Assembly (NCBI RefSeq): GCF_014648095.1
Contig: NZ_BMQL01000060.1
Coordinates: forward strand, 1-26,664
Length of the DNA: 26,664 bases
Source of the DNA: Deinococcus ruber
Lineage (GTDB): Bacteria; Deinococcota; Deinococci; Deinococcales; Deinococcaceae
Direction of reading: 5' to 3'
The translations under genes and the position numbers were made by a program. The notes beneath the pieces were generated by a model. It saw only the letters and a program-made list of their open reading frames with translations. It did not search any database and had not been told where the DNA came from. Shown piece by piece: positions 16,587-24,797 of the stretch (positions are counted from its first letter, which is position 1; each line of letters opens with the position of its first letter).

Positions 16587-17753
16587 ATGTTCAGACTGCG
16601 CCGCTGCCCTCAACCACTGCTTGCGAGTGCCATTTCTGCCGCGCTGCTGTGCGCGTGTTCCGGCGGATCGAGCAGCACCGTGACGCCTCCGACCACCTCC
16701 GGCCCCTGGGTCATGGGCTACGCGGTGGGCTACGAAAGCAGCCTGCTGCCGCCGAGCGATCTGCACTGGAGTTCGCTGACGCATGTGGCGGTGGGCCGCG
16801 CCGTGCCCCGGACCGACGGCACACTCGGAACCACCTTCGATATAGACGCCGTCAATGGCCCGGTGTGGGCAAAATCGGTGGTAACGCAGGCGCACGCCCA
16901 CAATGTCAAAGCCATTCTGATGCTGGGTGGAGCCGGGGAACACGCGGGCTTCGTGGGCGCGGCGTCGGCGGCCAACCGCAGTGCGTTCGTGCAGAACATT
17001 CTGAGCGTGGTGCAGTCTTACGGCTTCGACGGCGTCGATCTCGACTGGGAGCCGCTGGAAAGCGCCGACGAAGCGCCGCTGCTGGCACTGGCAAAGGCGC
17101 TGAAGCAGGCTCAGCCGGGGCTGCTGCTGACGCTGCCCGTCAACTTCGTGAACGTCAATTTCCCCACGCAGGAGGCGCGGCCCAGTCTGGCGGCGCTGGC
17201 AGGCACCTTCGACCGCATCAACATCATGAGCTACGGCATGGCGGGCGTGTATCCCGGCTGGAACGCCTGGCATTCGTCGGCGCTTTCGGGCGAGACGGAC
17301 AGTACGCCGACCAGCGTGCAGAGCAGCGTGAAAGCGTATCTGGCGGCAGGGCTGCCCGCTGCCAAACTGGGCCTGGGCATCGGCTTTTACGGCCTGTGCT
17401 ACCAGGGCGTCACGGCCCCCGGTCAGAACAAACCCGCCATGAAGATCGTGGCCGACGACGGCGACATGAGCTACGTCAATATTGTGAACAGCTATGCCAC
17501 CCCTGCTGCCAAAAAGTGGGACGCCGCCGCACAGGTGCCGTATCTGAGTTCGGCCACGCCGCTGGGCAGCAAGGGCTGCAACTACGTCAGTTACGAAGAC
17601 GCCGCCAGCATCGCGCAGAAGGGCAGCTACGCCCGCGCACAGGGGCTGGGCGGCGTGATCATCTGGACGCTGGCACAGGGGCATTTCAAGGGTAATCCGG
17701 CAGGTGGAAGTGATCCGCTGCTGGACGCTGCCTCTGCCGCCTTCCGACCCTGA
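16587..17753 (+). CDS. GH18-family chitinase-like lipoprotein
   Basis: The 388-residue protein starts at ATG with AGAAGGAGAG just upstream. A lipobox (LCAC, cleavage before Cys at about residue 24) and a Ser/Thr/Pro linker precede a GH18 barrel. The catalytic signature is complete: Asp148, Asp151, Asp153 and acid Glu155 in DGVDLDWE. Other landmarks are the strand-3-like AILMLGGAGEH, RINIMSYGMAG, and the final strand GGVIIWTLAQGH. GH18 enzymes cleave beta-1,4 GlcNAc linkages by a substrate-assisted mechanism. It is probably surface-anchored and acts on chitin-like or N-glycan-like substrates. The upstream trefoil protein could supply binding. Confidence 0.9.
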   Translation: MFRLRRCPQPLLASAISAALLCACSGGSSSTVTPPTTSGPWVMGYAVGYESSLLPPSDLHWSSLTHVAVGRAVPRTDGTLGTTFDIDAVNGPVWAKSVVTQAHAHNVKAILMLGGAGEHAGFVGAASAANRSAFVQNILSVVQSYGFDGVDLDWEPLESADEAPLLALAKALKQAQPGLLLTLPVNFVNVNFPTQEARPSLAALAGTFDRINIMSYGMAGVYPGWNAWHSSALSGETDSTPTSVQSSVKAYLAAGLPAAKLGLGIGFYGLCYQGVTAPGQNKPAMKIVADDGDMSYVNIVNSYATPAAKKWDAAAQVPYLSSATPLGSKGCNYVSYEDAASIAQKGSYARAQGLGGVIIWTLAQGHFKGNPAGGSDPLLDAASAAFRP

Positions 17754-17935
17754 CACACTCAGTCAGATCGGTACTTCTTTCAAACGAAAGCCTCGAACAG
17801 ATTTTCGATACCTGTGTTTCGAGACGCTCAAACCATGCTGAAAGACGTGTAGAACGAAGTTCGCCGTAAATATGCAGGCTGCTCGGAAAGCCCGGCGCTG
17901 CGCTCTTTGCCTTCCATATCCGCTTATCTTTACGA

Positions 17936-17977
17936 ACGCCCAAGCCAGAGTGAAGGCTTGGGCGTGGTCTTGTTCTC
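17936..17977 (+). terminator. Rho-independent terminator
   Basis: Perfect 11-bp GC-rich stem (17936-17946 with 17955-17965), an 8-nt loop and a T-rich tail (TTGTTCTCATTTT). It lies 180 bp after the GH18 stop. The rest of the 17754-18169 intergenic region shows no gene. The next start has an AGGAGGGAG ribosome binding site. Confidence 0.7.
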
Positions 17978-18169
17978 ATTTTCACATATGAGTGGGCGTC
18001 CTATACGGCAGAGTGTCAGCACAGGCAGTTCCATCTGCCACCACGTTCTCCACTTATTCGCGCTTACCTTGCGTTTTGCATTCGTCAACTCACGATTTTC
18101 ACCGACGGCCTCCATCAGCACCCAGGAGGCGATTTTTCGGTTTCAACGCTCACGGTTTCAGGAGGGAGC

Positions 18170-20479
18170 ATGACCCCACACAACAGGAGAATTCGCGAGC
18201 GGGCCTCGGCGCGTCTGGATCACGTCGTTCTTATCGGCAATCACACGCCCCGGCAATGCGGCATTGCGACCTTCACTGCCGATGTGGCGCAGGCTCTTCC
18301 GGCCCGGCGCGTCAGCGTGGTTGCCATGAACGATGGACAGAATTACGAGTATCCGCCCCAGGTGGTGCTGGGAGTCGAGCAGAACGACCTGAGCGCCTAC
18401 GTGGGCGCGGCGCGGCAGATCAATGCCATGCGGCCCGACGTGGTGTGCGTGCAGCACGAATACGGCATCTATGGCGGCCCCGCCGGATCGTACCTGCTGA
18501 CGCTTCTGCGCGGACTGAACGCGCCGATTGTCACCACGCTGCATACGGTGCTGGAAACACCCGACGCGGCACAGAAAGCCGTGTTCGACGAACTGTGTGC
18601 GCTGTCGGCGGCCATCGTGGTGATGAGCACGCGGGCGCTGGATATCCTGGCGAATCTGGGAGTGCCTGCCAGCAAAATTCACCTGATTCACCACGGCATT
18701 CCCGATATCGGGCTGGACGGTGCTGCCGAGAAAGCCCGCCTGGGTGTGGGAACGCATCCGCTGGTGCTGACGTTCGGACTGCTGGGACGCGGCAAGGGGC
18801 TGGAAACCGCGATCCGGGCGCTGCCGCAGGTGGTCGCCGCCCAGCCAGAGGCGCTGTATCTGATCCTGGGGGCCACGCATCCACACGTGCTGCGCCACGA
18901 GGGCGAGGCGTACCGCGAGGAACTGTGGCATCTGGCCCGCGAACTGGGTGTGGAAGACCATCTGAGGATGGACAACCGCTTCGTGGAACTGGACGACCTG
19001 AAGCGCTACCTCGCCGCCGCCGACGTATACCTGACGCCGTATCCCAATCCGGCACAGATCACCTCTGGCACGCTGGCCTACGCGGTGGGCAACGGCAAAG
19101 CGGTGGTCAGTACGCCGTACTGGTACGCCGAAGAACTGCTGGCAGACGGGCGCGGCGTGCTGACACCGTTCGGTGATCCGCAGGCGATGGGGCAGGCGGT
19201 GGGGCGTCTGCTGGGCGATGACGCCGAGCGCCGCCGCCTGGGAGAAAACGCCGCCGCCTTCGGACAGGCGATGCGCTGGCCCGCCGTCGGGCAGGCATAC
19301 GCCGAGGTTCTGACGGGCGTGATGACAGCGCCGCTGCTGGTGCCGCGCCCGGTGGCCATGCACCGCCCGGTCAGTGTGCGGCTGGATCATCTGGAGGCCA
19401 TGACCGACTCGACCGGCCTGTTCCAGCACGCCACCGGCACCATTCCCAACCCGCACGAGGGCTACACCACCGACGACAACGCCCGGCTGCTGGGGCTGAT
19501 GGCCCGGCTGGACAGCGGCTCCCAGAGCACCGCGCTGGCCCGGCGTGCGCTGGCCTTCCTGCACTACGCCCTCGATCCGGTCAGTGGCGTGTTCCGCAAC
19601 TTTCTGGACTATGATCGCCGCTGGCTAGAAGCGGTGGGCGCGGAAAATGCTCAGGCACGGGCCATTCGTGGGCTGGTAACGGCGGCCCTGAGCCGCGACG
19701 AGGGACTGGCGAACGCGGCCACCGAACTGCTGAGGCGGGCGCGACTGGCAGCAACGGACCTTCAGTCGCCCAGAGCGCAGGCCATCGCGCTTCTAGCCGC
19801 TGCCGAGGCGGTCACTTCGCCCACGCTCAGAAGCGAACTCGCCCCGCTGATCGAAGCGGCCAGCGGGTACGCCGCGAATCTGGCACGAATTCACCGGGCA
19901 TCGGCGCACGACGGCTGGAACTGGTTCGAGGGCTATCTCAGCTATGCCAACGCCGAACTTTCACACGGCCTGATCGCCTGGGGTGCGGCGGTGAACGATG
20001 CCGATAGCCTGAATCTGGGCCTGAGCACCCTCGACTGGCTCCACACACAGCAGCGCGGCCCACTGCCCCAGTCAGCCGTTTCGCGCACCGGGTTCTGGCC
20101 CATCGGCTGCACGCGGGTGTATGGGCGCGGCGAGGCCAGACCGCTGTGGGACGGGCAGCCTATCGAGGCGGCGGTGTCGGTGGCGGCGTATGCAGCCGCC
20201 TGGAGAGTGAGCCGCGATCCGGTGTGGATAGAAAGGGCGCAGCGGGCGCTCGACTGGCTGCTGGGCGACAACCTGCGCGGCGAGGCGCTGCTCGACCCGC
20301 TCAGTGGTGGCTGCCGCGACGGGCTGCATGCCCGTGGCCCCAGTATCAACCAGGGCGCAGAGTCCACCGTGCTGGCCTGGGAAGCGGTGCTGGACCTGAA
20401 CCTGCTGACCACCGATACGCAGCGCGGCCAGGAATTGACCGATCTGGACAGCCTGACCAGTCTGAGTGCCGACGACTGA
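18170..20479 (+). CDS. GT4 glycosyltransferase fused to alpha/alpha-toroid domain
   Basis: The 769-residue protein starts at ATG behind AGGAGGGAG. Residues 15-385 form a GT-B glycosyltransferase: the N-terminal GNHTPRQCGIATFTADVA, then FGLLGRGKG, and the donor region NPAQITSGTLAYAVGNGKAVVSTPYWYAEELL. In that region the usual GT4 EX7E pattern reads Gln-x7-Tyr. Residues 395-760 form a helical domain with FQHATGTIPNPHEGYTTDDNARLL and many aromatic/His positions, resembling (alpha/alpha)6 toroids of glycoside enzymes. A single chain may thus transfer and trim or phosphorolyse sugar. It is cytoplasmic (no signal peptide). The stop codon touches the start of the next GT4 gene, so they form one operon. 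Confidence 0.82.
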   Translation: MTPHNRRIRERASARLDHVVLIGNHTPRQCGIATFTADVAQALPARRVSVVAMNDGQNYEYPPQVVLGVEQNDLSAYVGAARQINAMRPDVVCVQHEYGIYGGPAGSYLLTLLRGLNAPIVTTLHTVLETPDAAQKAVFDELCALSAAIVVMSTRALDILANLGVPASKIHLIHHGIPDIGLDGAAEKARLGVGTHPLVLTFGLLGRGKGLETAIRALPQVVAAQPEALYLILGATHPHVLRHEGEAYREELWHLARELGVEDHLRMDNRFVELDDLKRYLAAADVYLTPYPNPAQITSGTLAYAVGNGKAVVSTPYWYAEELLADGRGVLTPFGDPQAMGQAVGRLLGDDAERRRLGENAAAFGQAMRWPAVGQAYAEVLTGVMTAPLLVPRPVAMHRPVSVRLDHLEAMTDSTGLFQHATGTIPNPHEGYTTDDNARLLGLMARLDSGSQSTALARRALAFLHYALDPVSGVFRNFLDYDRRWLEAVGAENAQARAIRGLVTAALSRDEGLANAATELLRRARLAATDLQSPRAQAIALLAAAEAVTSPTLRSELAPLIEAASGYAANLARIHRASAHDGWNWFEGYLSYANAELSHGLIAWGAAVNDADSLNLGLSTLDWLHTQQRGPLPQSAVSRTGFWPIGCTRVYGRGEARPLWDGQPIEAAVSVAAYAAAWRVSRDPVWIERAQRALDWLLGDNLRGEALLDPLSGGCRDGLHARGPSINQGAESTVLAWEAVLDLNLLTTDTQRGQELTDLDSLTSLSADD

Positions 20480-21490
20480 ATGCGGGTGGCGATGCTGGCT
20501 CCGATTGCCTGGCGCGTGCCGCCGCGTCATTACGGCCCCTGGGAACGGGTGGTATCGCTGCTGACTGAAGAACTGGTGCGAACCGGAACAGACGTGACGC
20601 TGTTCGCTACCGCCGATTCACTGACCACCGCCACGCTGAGCGCCACAGCACCCGGCGGCTACGAGGAAACGCCCGGTCTGGACGTGAAAGTCGAGGAGGC
20701 ACTGCATCTGGCGAATCTGTTCGATCAGGCCGGTGCCTTCGATGTGATTCACAACCACGCCGATTTCCTGCCGCTCAGCTACGCCGGACTGGTAAACACG
20801 CCCACCGTCACGACCATTCACGGCTTCTCGGGGCCGCGAATTCTGCCGGTCTACCGCCGATACGACGGACGCACCGCGTATGTTTCGATCAGCGACGCCG
20901 ACCGCTGCCCCGAGCTGACGTATCTCGCCACCATCTATCACGGACTGGACCTGTCCGAGTTGCGTTTCGACCCGCGTGGAGGGGAAGCGCTGGTGTTCTT
21001 TGGAAGAATGCACCCCGACAAGGGAGCTGCCGACGCCATCCGGATCGCGCAGGCGGCGGGCAGGCCACTGCTGATGGCGGGCATCATTCAGGACGCGGGC
21101 TACTTCGAGCGCGAGGTGCAGCCGCATCTGAGCGGCGATATCCAGTATCTGGGCTCGGTGGGGCCGCAGGAGCGCGAACGCCTGCTGGGTGGAGCGCGGG
21201 CGCTGCTTCATCCGGTGCATTTCGATGAGCCGTTCGGCCTCAGTATGGCCGAAGCGATGGCCTGCGGCACACCCGTGATCGCGTATCGGCGCGGCAGCGT
21301 ACCCGAAGTGGTGGGCGACGACGGCGGATTCATCGTCGAAGAAGGGGACGAGGCGGCGGCGGTACAGGCCGTTCACGCGGCGGCCCGCTTCGACCGGCAT
21401 GCGGCGCGGGCGCGGGTAGAACGCCTGTTCACGGTGGAACGCATGGCACGGGCGTACGGCGAGGTGTACCGAAAAATGCAGGTCAGATAA
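20480..21490 (+). CDS. GT4-family glycosyltransferase
   Basis: The 336-residue GT-B enzyme's ATG directly follows the TGA of the preceding gene. The N-terminal motif is PPRHYGPWERVVSLLTEEL. The middle region has YHGLDLSELRF, then FFGRMHPDKGAADAI. The nucleotide-sugar site EPFGLSMAEAMACGTPVIAYRRGSVPEVV has the EX7E pair Glu250 and Glu258. It transfers a sugar with retention of configuration; the donor is not readable from sequence. The adjacent GH130 gene makes mannose a reasonable guess (inference). It is full length and probably coupled to the fusion protein. Confidence 0.92.
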   Translation: MRVAMLAPIAWRVPPRHYGPWERVVSLLTEELVRTGTDVTLFATADSLTTATLSATAPGGYEETPGLDVKVEEALHLANLFDQAGAFDVIHNHADFLPLSYAGLVNTPTVTTIHGFSGPRILPVYRRYDGRTAYVSISDADRCPELTYLATIYHGLDLSELRFDPRGGEALVFFGRMHPDKGAADAIRIAQAAGRPLLMAGIIQDAGYFEREVQPHLSGDIQYLGSVGPQERERLLGGARALLHPVHFDEPFGLSMAEAMACGTPVIAYRRGSVPEVVGDDGGFIVEEGDEAAAVQAVHAAARFDRHAARARVERLFTVERMARAYGEVYRKMQVR

Positions 21491-21532
21491 CCGAGTCGGC
21501 CCCCAGGTGATACTTCTGTCACTTCAAACGCG

Positions 21533-21538
21533 TACCCT
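21533..21538 (+). promoter_or_regulatory. Possible leaderless-type -10 box before GH130 gene
   Basis: TACCCT fits TANNNT and ends 5 bp before the ATG at 21544, where no ribosome binding site is seen. This arrangement is known for leaderless mRNAs in Deinococcus. No good -35 box is seen. Confidence 0.35.
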
Positions 21539-21543
21539 GACGT

Positions 21544-22515
21544 ATGAGCTTGCTGCCTGGCCGTCACCGTGACCCAATTCTGTTTCATCGTCACGACCGC
21601 AACCCCATCCTCACCTCGGCCCAGTGGCCCTACCCGGCCAACTCGGTCTTCAACGCCGGGGCCACCACCCTCCCCGACGGCAGCACCCTGCTGCTGTGCC
21701 GCGTCGAGGATTTCCGGGGCCTGTCGCATCTCACCGCTGCCCGCAGCCGCGACGGAGTCAGTGGCTGGCACATCGACACCACCCCCACCCTGTCACCCCA
21801 CCCCGACCACCCCGAGGAAACCTGGGGCGTCGAAGACCCGCGCATCACGTACCTGCCCAGCGAAGGCCGATATGCGGTGCTGTACACCGCGTACAGTCCT
21901 GCTGGCCCCGGCGTCGCCCTCGCGCTCACCCACGATTTCATCACCTTCGAGCGGCGTGGCCTGATCTTTCCCCCTGAAGACAAAGACGCCGCCATCTTTC
22001 CCACCCAGTTCGAGGGCCGCTGGGCAGCGCTGCACCGCCCCGTCACCAGCACCAGCGCCAACATTCACCTGAGTTACAGCGAAAATCTCCGCCATTTCGG
22101 AGATAGCCGCCCGGTGCTAGAAGCCCGGCGCGGCCCGTGGTGGGATGCCCGCAAGGTCGGCTTGTCGGCCCCGCCCATCCGGACTGAGCGCGGCTGGCTG
22201 CTGATCTATCACGGCGTCAAAACCACCGGCAGCGGCGTGCTGTACCGCAACGGCCTGGCGCTGCTGGATCTGGACAATCCCAGTCGCTGCCTGCTGCGGA
22301 GTGATCCGTGGGTCTTCGGGCCACGCGACCTGTCGGAACGGGTCGGGGACGTGGATAACGTGGTGTTTCCCTGCGGGACGACGCTCGCGCCCGACGGCGA
22401 CACGCTGCGGGTGTATTACGGTCAGGCCGACACCAGCATTGGCCTGGCGACGGCCAGCATTTCAGAGCTGCTCGCCTGGCTCGATGTCAACGGCAGCGTT
22501 CCCGTTCTGGAGTAA
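21544..22515 (+). CDS. GH130-family glycoside phosphorylase/hydrolase
   Basis: The 323-residue five-bladed propeller enzyme has the GH130 landmarks RHDRNPIL, SVFNAGATTLPDGSTLLLCR, GVEDPR with catalytic Asp98, and the late YHGVK and YYGQADTSIGLA. GH130 members act on beta-mannosides, mostly by phosphorolysis, e.g. of beta-1,2-mannobiose or mannosyl-glucose. No signal peptide is present, so it acts in the cytoplasm. It lies 53 bp after the second GT4 gene, with its own possible -10 box. A phosphorylase beside two transferases suggests turnover of the glycan they make. Hydrolase versus phosphorylase cannot be decided here. Confidence 0.9.
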   Translation: MSLLPGRHRDPILFHRHDRNPILTSAQWPYPANSVFNAGATTLPDGSTLLLCRVEDFRGLSHLTAARSRDGVSGWHIDTTPTLSPHPDHPEETWGVEDPRITYLPSEGRYAVLYTAYSPAGPGVALALTHDFITFERRGLIFPPEDKDAAIFPTQFEGRWAALHRPVTSTSANIHLSYSENLRHFGDSRPVLEARRGPWWDARKVGLSAPPIRTERGWLLIYHGVKTTGSGVLYRNGLALLDLDNPSRCLLRSDPWVFGPRDLSERVGDVDNVVFPCGTTLAPDGDTLRVYYGQADTSIGLATASISELLAWLDVNGSVPVLE

Positions 22516-22545
22516 GGCCCATTCATACGACGCTTCACGGCTGAT

Positions 22546-22588
22546 TGTCCCAGGTTCTAGGACAGCGGGTGTCTCAAGACAACAGGAC
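22546..22588 (+). promoter_or_regulatory. Composite motif copy 2 (TGTCC-N9-GGACA + 16-bp block)
   Basis: The 19-bp dyad (22546-22564) has the same half-sites and spacing as copy 1. It is followed 8 bp later by the identical block CTCAAGACAACAGGAC (22573-22588). It lies 77 bp upstream of the Cys-repeat gene start, a normal place for an operator or promoter. Confidence 0.5.
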
Positions 22589-22664
22589 TGACCCGGACGT
22601 ACCCTTAAGGCACTTCGGAAGGCGGACACACCACCACCGCCCAACCGCAGCCCAGGGGGGATGT

Positions 22665-23336
22665 ATGAACAAGATCAGCCTGAAAGACCTCGTGACACCG
22701 ACCCGCGTTGCTCTGATCGCCAGCCCACTGCTGCTGCTGCTGGGGATGGGAACGTCTCACGCCGCTGGCCCCGCCTTTGGCCCGGATACCTGTGCACAGG
22801 GGTATGTGTGGCGCGAGGCCATTCCCAGCGACCACGTGTGTGTGACGCCCGCCGTTCGTCAGCAGACCGCCTACGACAACTCGCAGGCCGCGTCGCGCCG
22901 CGATCCCAACGGCGCATACGGCTCGAATACCTGTATTCAGGGCTATGTGTGGCGCGAAGCCTTCCAGGGCGACGCGGTGTGCGTGACACCCGACGTGCGC
23001 CAGCAGGCCCGCTCCGACAACTCGCAGGCCACCGCCAGAATCGCGCCGTCCGCTCCGGCTTTTGGCCCGGATACCTGTGTACAGGGGTATGTGTGGCGCG
23101 AAGCCATTCCCAGCGACCACGTGTGTGTGACGCCCGCTGTCCGTCGCCAGACCGCGTACGACAATTCGCAGGCGGCGTCGCGCCGTGATCCCAACGGCGC
23201 CTACGGCTCGAATACCTGCGTGTCTGGCTATGTGTGGCGCGAGGCCTTTCAGGGTGACGCAGTGTGCGTGACACCCGCTGTCCGTCAGCAGACCCGGCGC
23301 GACAATGCGCTGGCACCCTCACGAATTGCCCAGTAA
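22665..23336 (+). CDS. Secreted protein with four Cys-containing GYVWREA repeats
   Basis: The 223-residue protein starts at the second of two close ATGs, behind an AGGGGGG site. A signal peptide (TRVALIASPLLLLLGMGTSHA) is followed by four units of about 47 residues, each with TC..GYVWREA....VCVTPxVRxQ. Units alternate as A-B-A-B: A has WREAIPSDHVCV and SRRDPN, B has WREAFQGDAVCV. The two cysteines per unit probably form a disulphide. I recall similar unnamed CVTP..R repeats in secreted actinobacterial proteins, but no function is known to me. An extracellular or surface role is likely. Confidence 0.8.
   Translation: MNKISLKDLVTPTRVALIASPLLLLLGMGTSHAAGPAFGPDTCAQGYVWREAIPSDHVCVTPAVRQQTAYDNSQAASRRDPNGAYGSNTCIQGYVWREAFQGDAVCVTPDVRQQARSDNSQATARIAPSAPAFGPDTCVQGYVWREAIPSDHVCVTPAVRRQTAYDNSQAASRRDPNGAYGSNTCVSGYVWREAFQGDAVCVTPAVRQQTRRDNALAPSRIAQ
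22770..23335 (+). repeat. Two tandem 285-bp coding repeats (A-B supermodule)
   Basis: The landmark TTTGGCCCGGATACCTGTG recurs at 22776 and 23061, giving a 285-bp period (95 residues). The copies are nearly identical through long stretches, with mostly silent third-position changes. This points to duplication of an A-B pair under protein-level constraint. Confidence 0.85.
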
Positions 23337-23370
23337 GCAGACAAGAGAATCCGTCGTCTGAATAAAGGCC

Positions 23371-23418
23371 GTAACACAGTCGCCCGCTCAAAGATTACTG
23401 AGCGGGCGACTGTGTTAC
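23371..23418. terminator. Long perfect hairpin after Cys-repeat gene
   Basis: 20-bp perfect stem (23371-23390 with 23399-23418) and an 8-nt loop (AAGATTAC), 35 bp after the stop codon. There is no U-tract, but the position and strength fit a bidirectional terminator between convergent genes. Confidence 0.7.
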
Positions 23419-23425
23419 CGCAGAT

Positions 23426-23449
23426 TCGAACTAATCAGGCTTAGTTCGA
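23426..23449. other. Second palindrome, TCGAACTAA-N6-TTAGTTCGA
   Basis: Perfect 9-bp arms around TCAGGC, 7 bp after the larger hairpin. It could be a second terminator stem or an operator. The remaining 23450-23617 shows no gene. Confidence 0.5.
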
Positions 23450-23617
23450 GGATTGCTGCATCTGAGCTGAATCTTCCGGATGCCGTTTGTTGCTCCCCCT
23501 CCTGTTCCCCTCAGAACATGTTCGAGGCCCCTTCCTGGCCTTCCTGCGAGGAAACATGATTTTCACCGTCTGGCAGGGCATTTTCTGAACAGCAGTGGGA
23601 AACGCAGGGCTTTTTCT

Positions 23618-24610
23618 TCAACCGCGCAGCTTTCCATCCTCGACAATCGGACGAATCGGGTACTGGTCGCTGGCAGTGCCCCGGTACGGGTAGCTCATGG
23701 CATTGACGTGGCGGTCTACCCTCAGCCCGCTGTGAACGCGGTCGGCAAGGCCGGGGAACAGATCGTACAGCAGCACAAATCCGCGTGAAGGCATGAGCGG
23801 ATACACCACCGGGGTGTAATGTTCCAGCGCACGAACAACCGCCCGACCGACCTGCGACGCCTCCTGCACGGGCCGGACGAGGTGAGCGCCCTGTCCACCT
23901 TCTTTTACGTTCGCCGCCGTGTCGAAGAGCGGAGTACGCACGGCAGCCGGAAGCACTGCCGTCACGCGAATGCCGCTGTGCTCGATGTGCATCAGCTCCT
24001 GCCGCAGCGACTGTGTCAGTACCTCGACGAACGCCTTGGTGCCTGCATACGCTCCGGAAAACGGAAATCCGATGCGGCCCTCGACCGAGGAAGTATTCAC
24101 GAGGTGGCCCGATCCCTGGCGGCGCATGATCGGCAGCGCTGCCTGCACGCCGTACAGCACCCCCATCACATTCACTTCGATCAGCTCTCGGAGGCGGCCT
24201 TCCTGAGTGTGCTCGACGCTGTCCACGAACATGTCTCCGGCGTGGTTGAACATGACATCCAGCGTGCCGAAGCGCCTGACCGCCGCGTCTACCAGCCGCT
24301 GTACCTGGGCGCGGTCGGTCACATCGGTGGGAACGGCGAGCACCTCAGCGCCCAGTTCACGGATTTCCTGGGCGACCTGTTCCAGATCGGCGGGGTCGCG
24401 TGCAGCGATCACCAGACGTGCGCCGCGCACCGCACATTCGAGGGCGGTCGCCCGCCCGATTCCGGTAGAAGCCCCGGTAATCACGACGGTCTTTCCTTTC
24501 AGCGGCGTAGACGGAGCGCGGCGCAGCAGGGCGTAAGACAGCAGACCGACGCCCGCCCACACAGCAGCGGTACGAGCTGAACCGAAACGAGAGCTGGAAG
24601 GCTGGGTCAT
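23618..24610 (-). CDS. Short-chain dehydrogenase/reductase, N-terminally anchored
   Basis: The 330-residue classical SDR has the cofactor loop TGASTGIG (residues 45-52), NHAG in place of NNAG near 122-125, a catalytic Ser in NTSSVEG, and Tyr188/Lys192 in YAGTK. A hydrophobic N-terminal segment (TAAVWAGVGLLSYALL) may anchor it to the membrane. The Arg residues at 66-71 (VIAARDP) suggest NADP(H). The start at ATG 24608-24610 has only a poor ribosome binding site; TAGCGT seven bases upstream may be a leaderless-type -10. Substrate unknown. It is divergent from the CrtI-like gene, with about 187 bp between the starts. Confidence 0.9.
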   Translation of the reverse strand: MTQPSSSRFGSARTAAVWAGVGLLSYALLRRAPSTPLKGKTVVITGASTGIGRATALECAVRGARLVIAARDPADLEQVAQEIRELGAEVLAVPTDVTDRAQVQRLVDAAVRRFGTLDVMFNHAGDMFVDSVEHTQEGRLRELIEVNVMGVLYGVQAALPIMRRQGSGHLVNTSSVEGRIGFPFSGAYAGTKAFVEVLTQSLRQELMHIEHSGIRVTAVLPAAVRTPLFDTAANVKEGGQGAHLVRPVQEASQVGRAVVRALEHYTPVVYPLMPSRGFVLLYDLFPGLADRVHSGLRVDRHVNAMSYPYRGTASDQYPIRPIVEDGKLRG

Positions 24611-24797
24611 GGTCTTTACGCTACGAAGCCCAACATGAAGACAGCCGCCGCTTTCATAAGTGCATCGGCATTTCTCTTTAGACAGAGCCAGCACCCTGAA
24701 GATCGGCAAAAACTGGCGCAGCCGTGAAGAGACGCTGAAGGGCGGCGGGCAGTCCGGCCCCGCTTCCTGCTTGCTTCACGCAGAGGCACGCTTTCTA

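Noticed and set aside
17754..18169. Small genes in the intergenic region before the GT4 fusion
   Set aside because: Short open frames there lack ribosome binding sites and recognisable products; only the terminator is supported.
22770..23335. CRISPR-like array
   Set aside because: The repeats are 285 bp, coding, and contain no regularly spaced short repeats with unique spacers.
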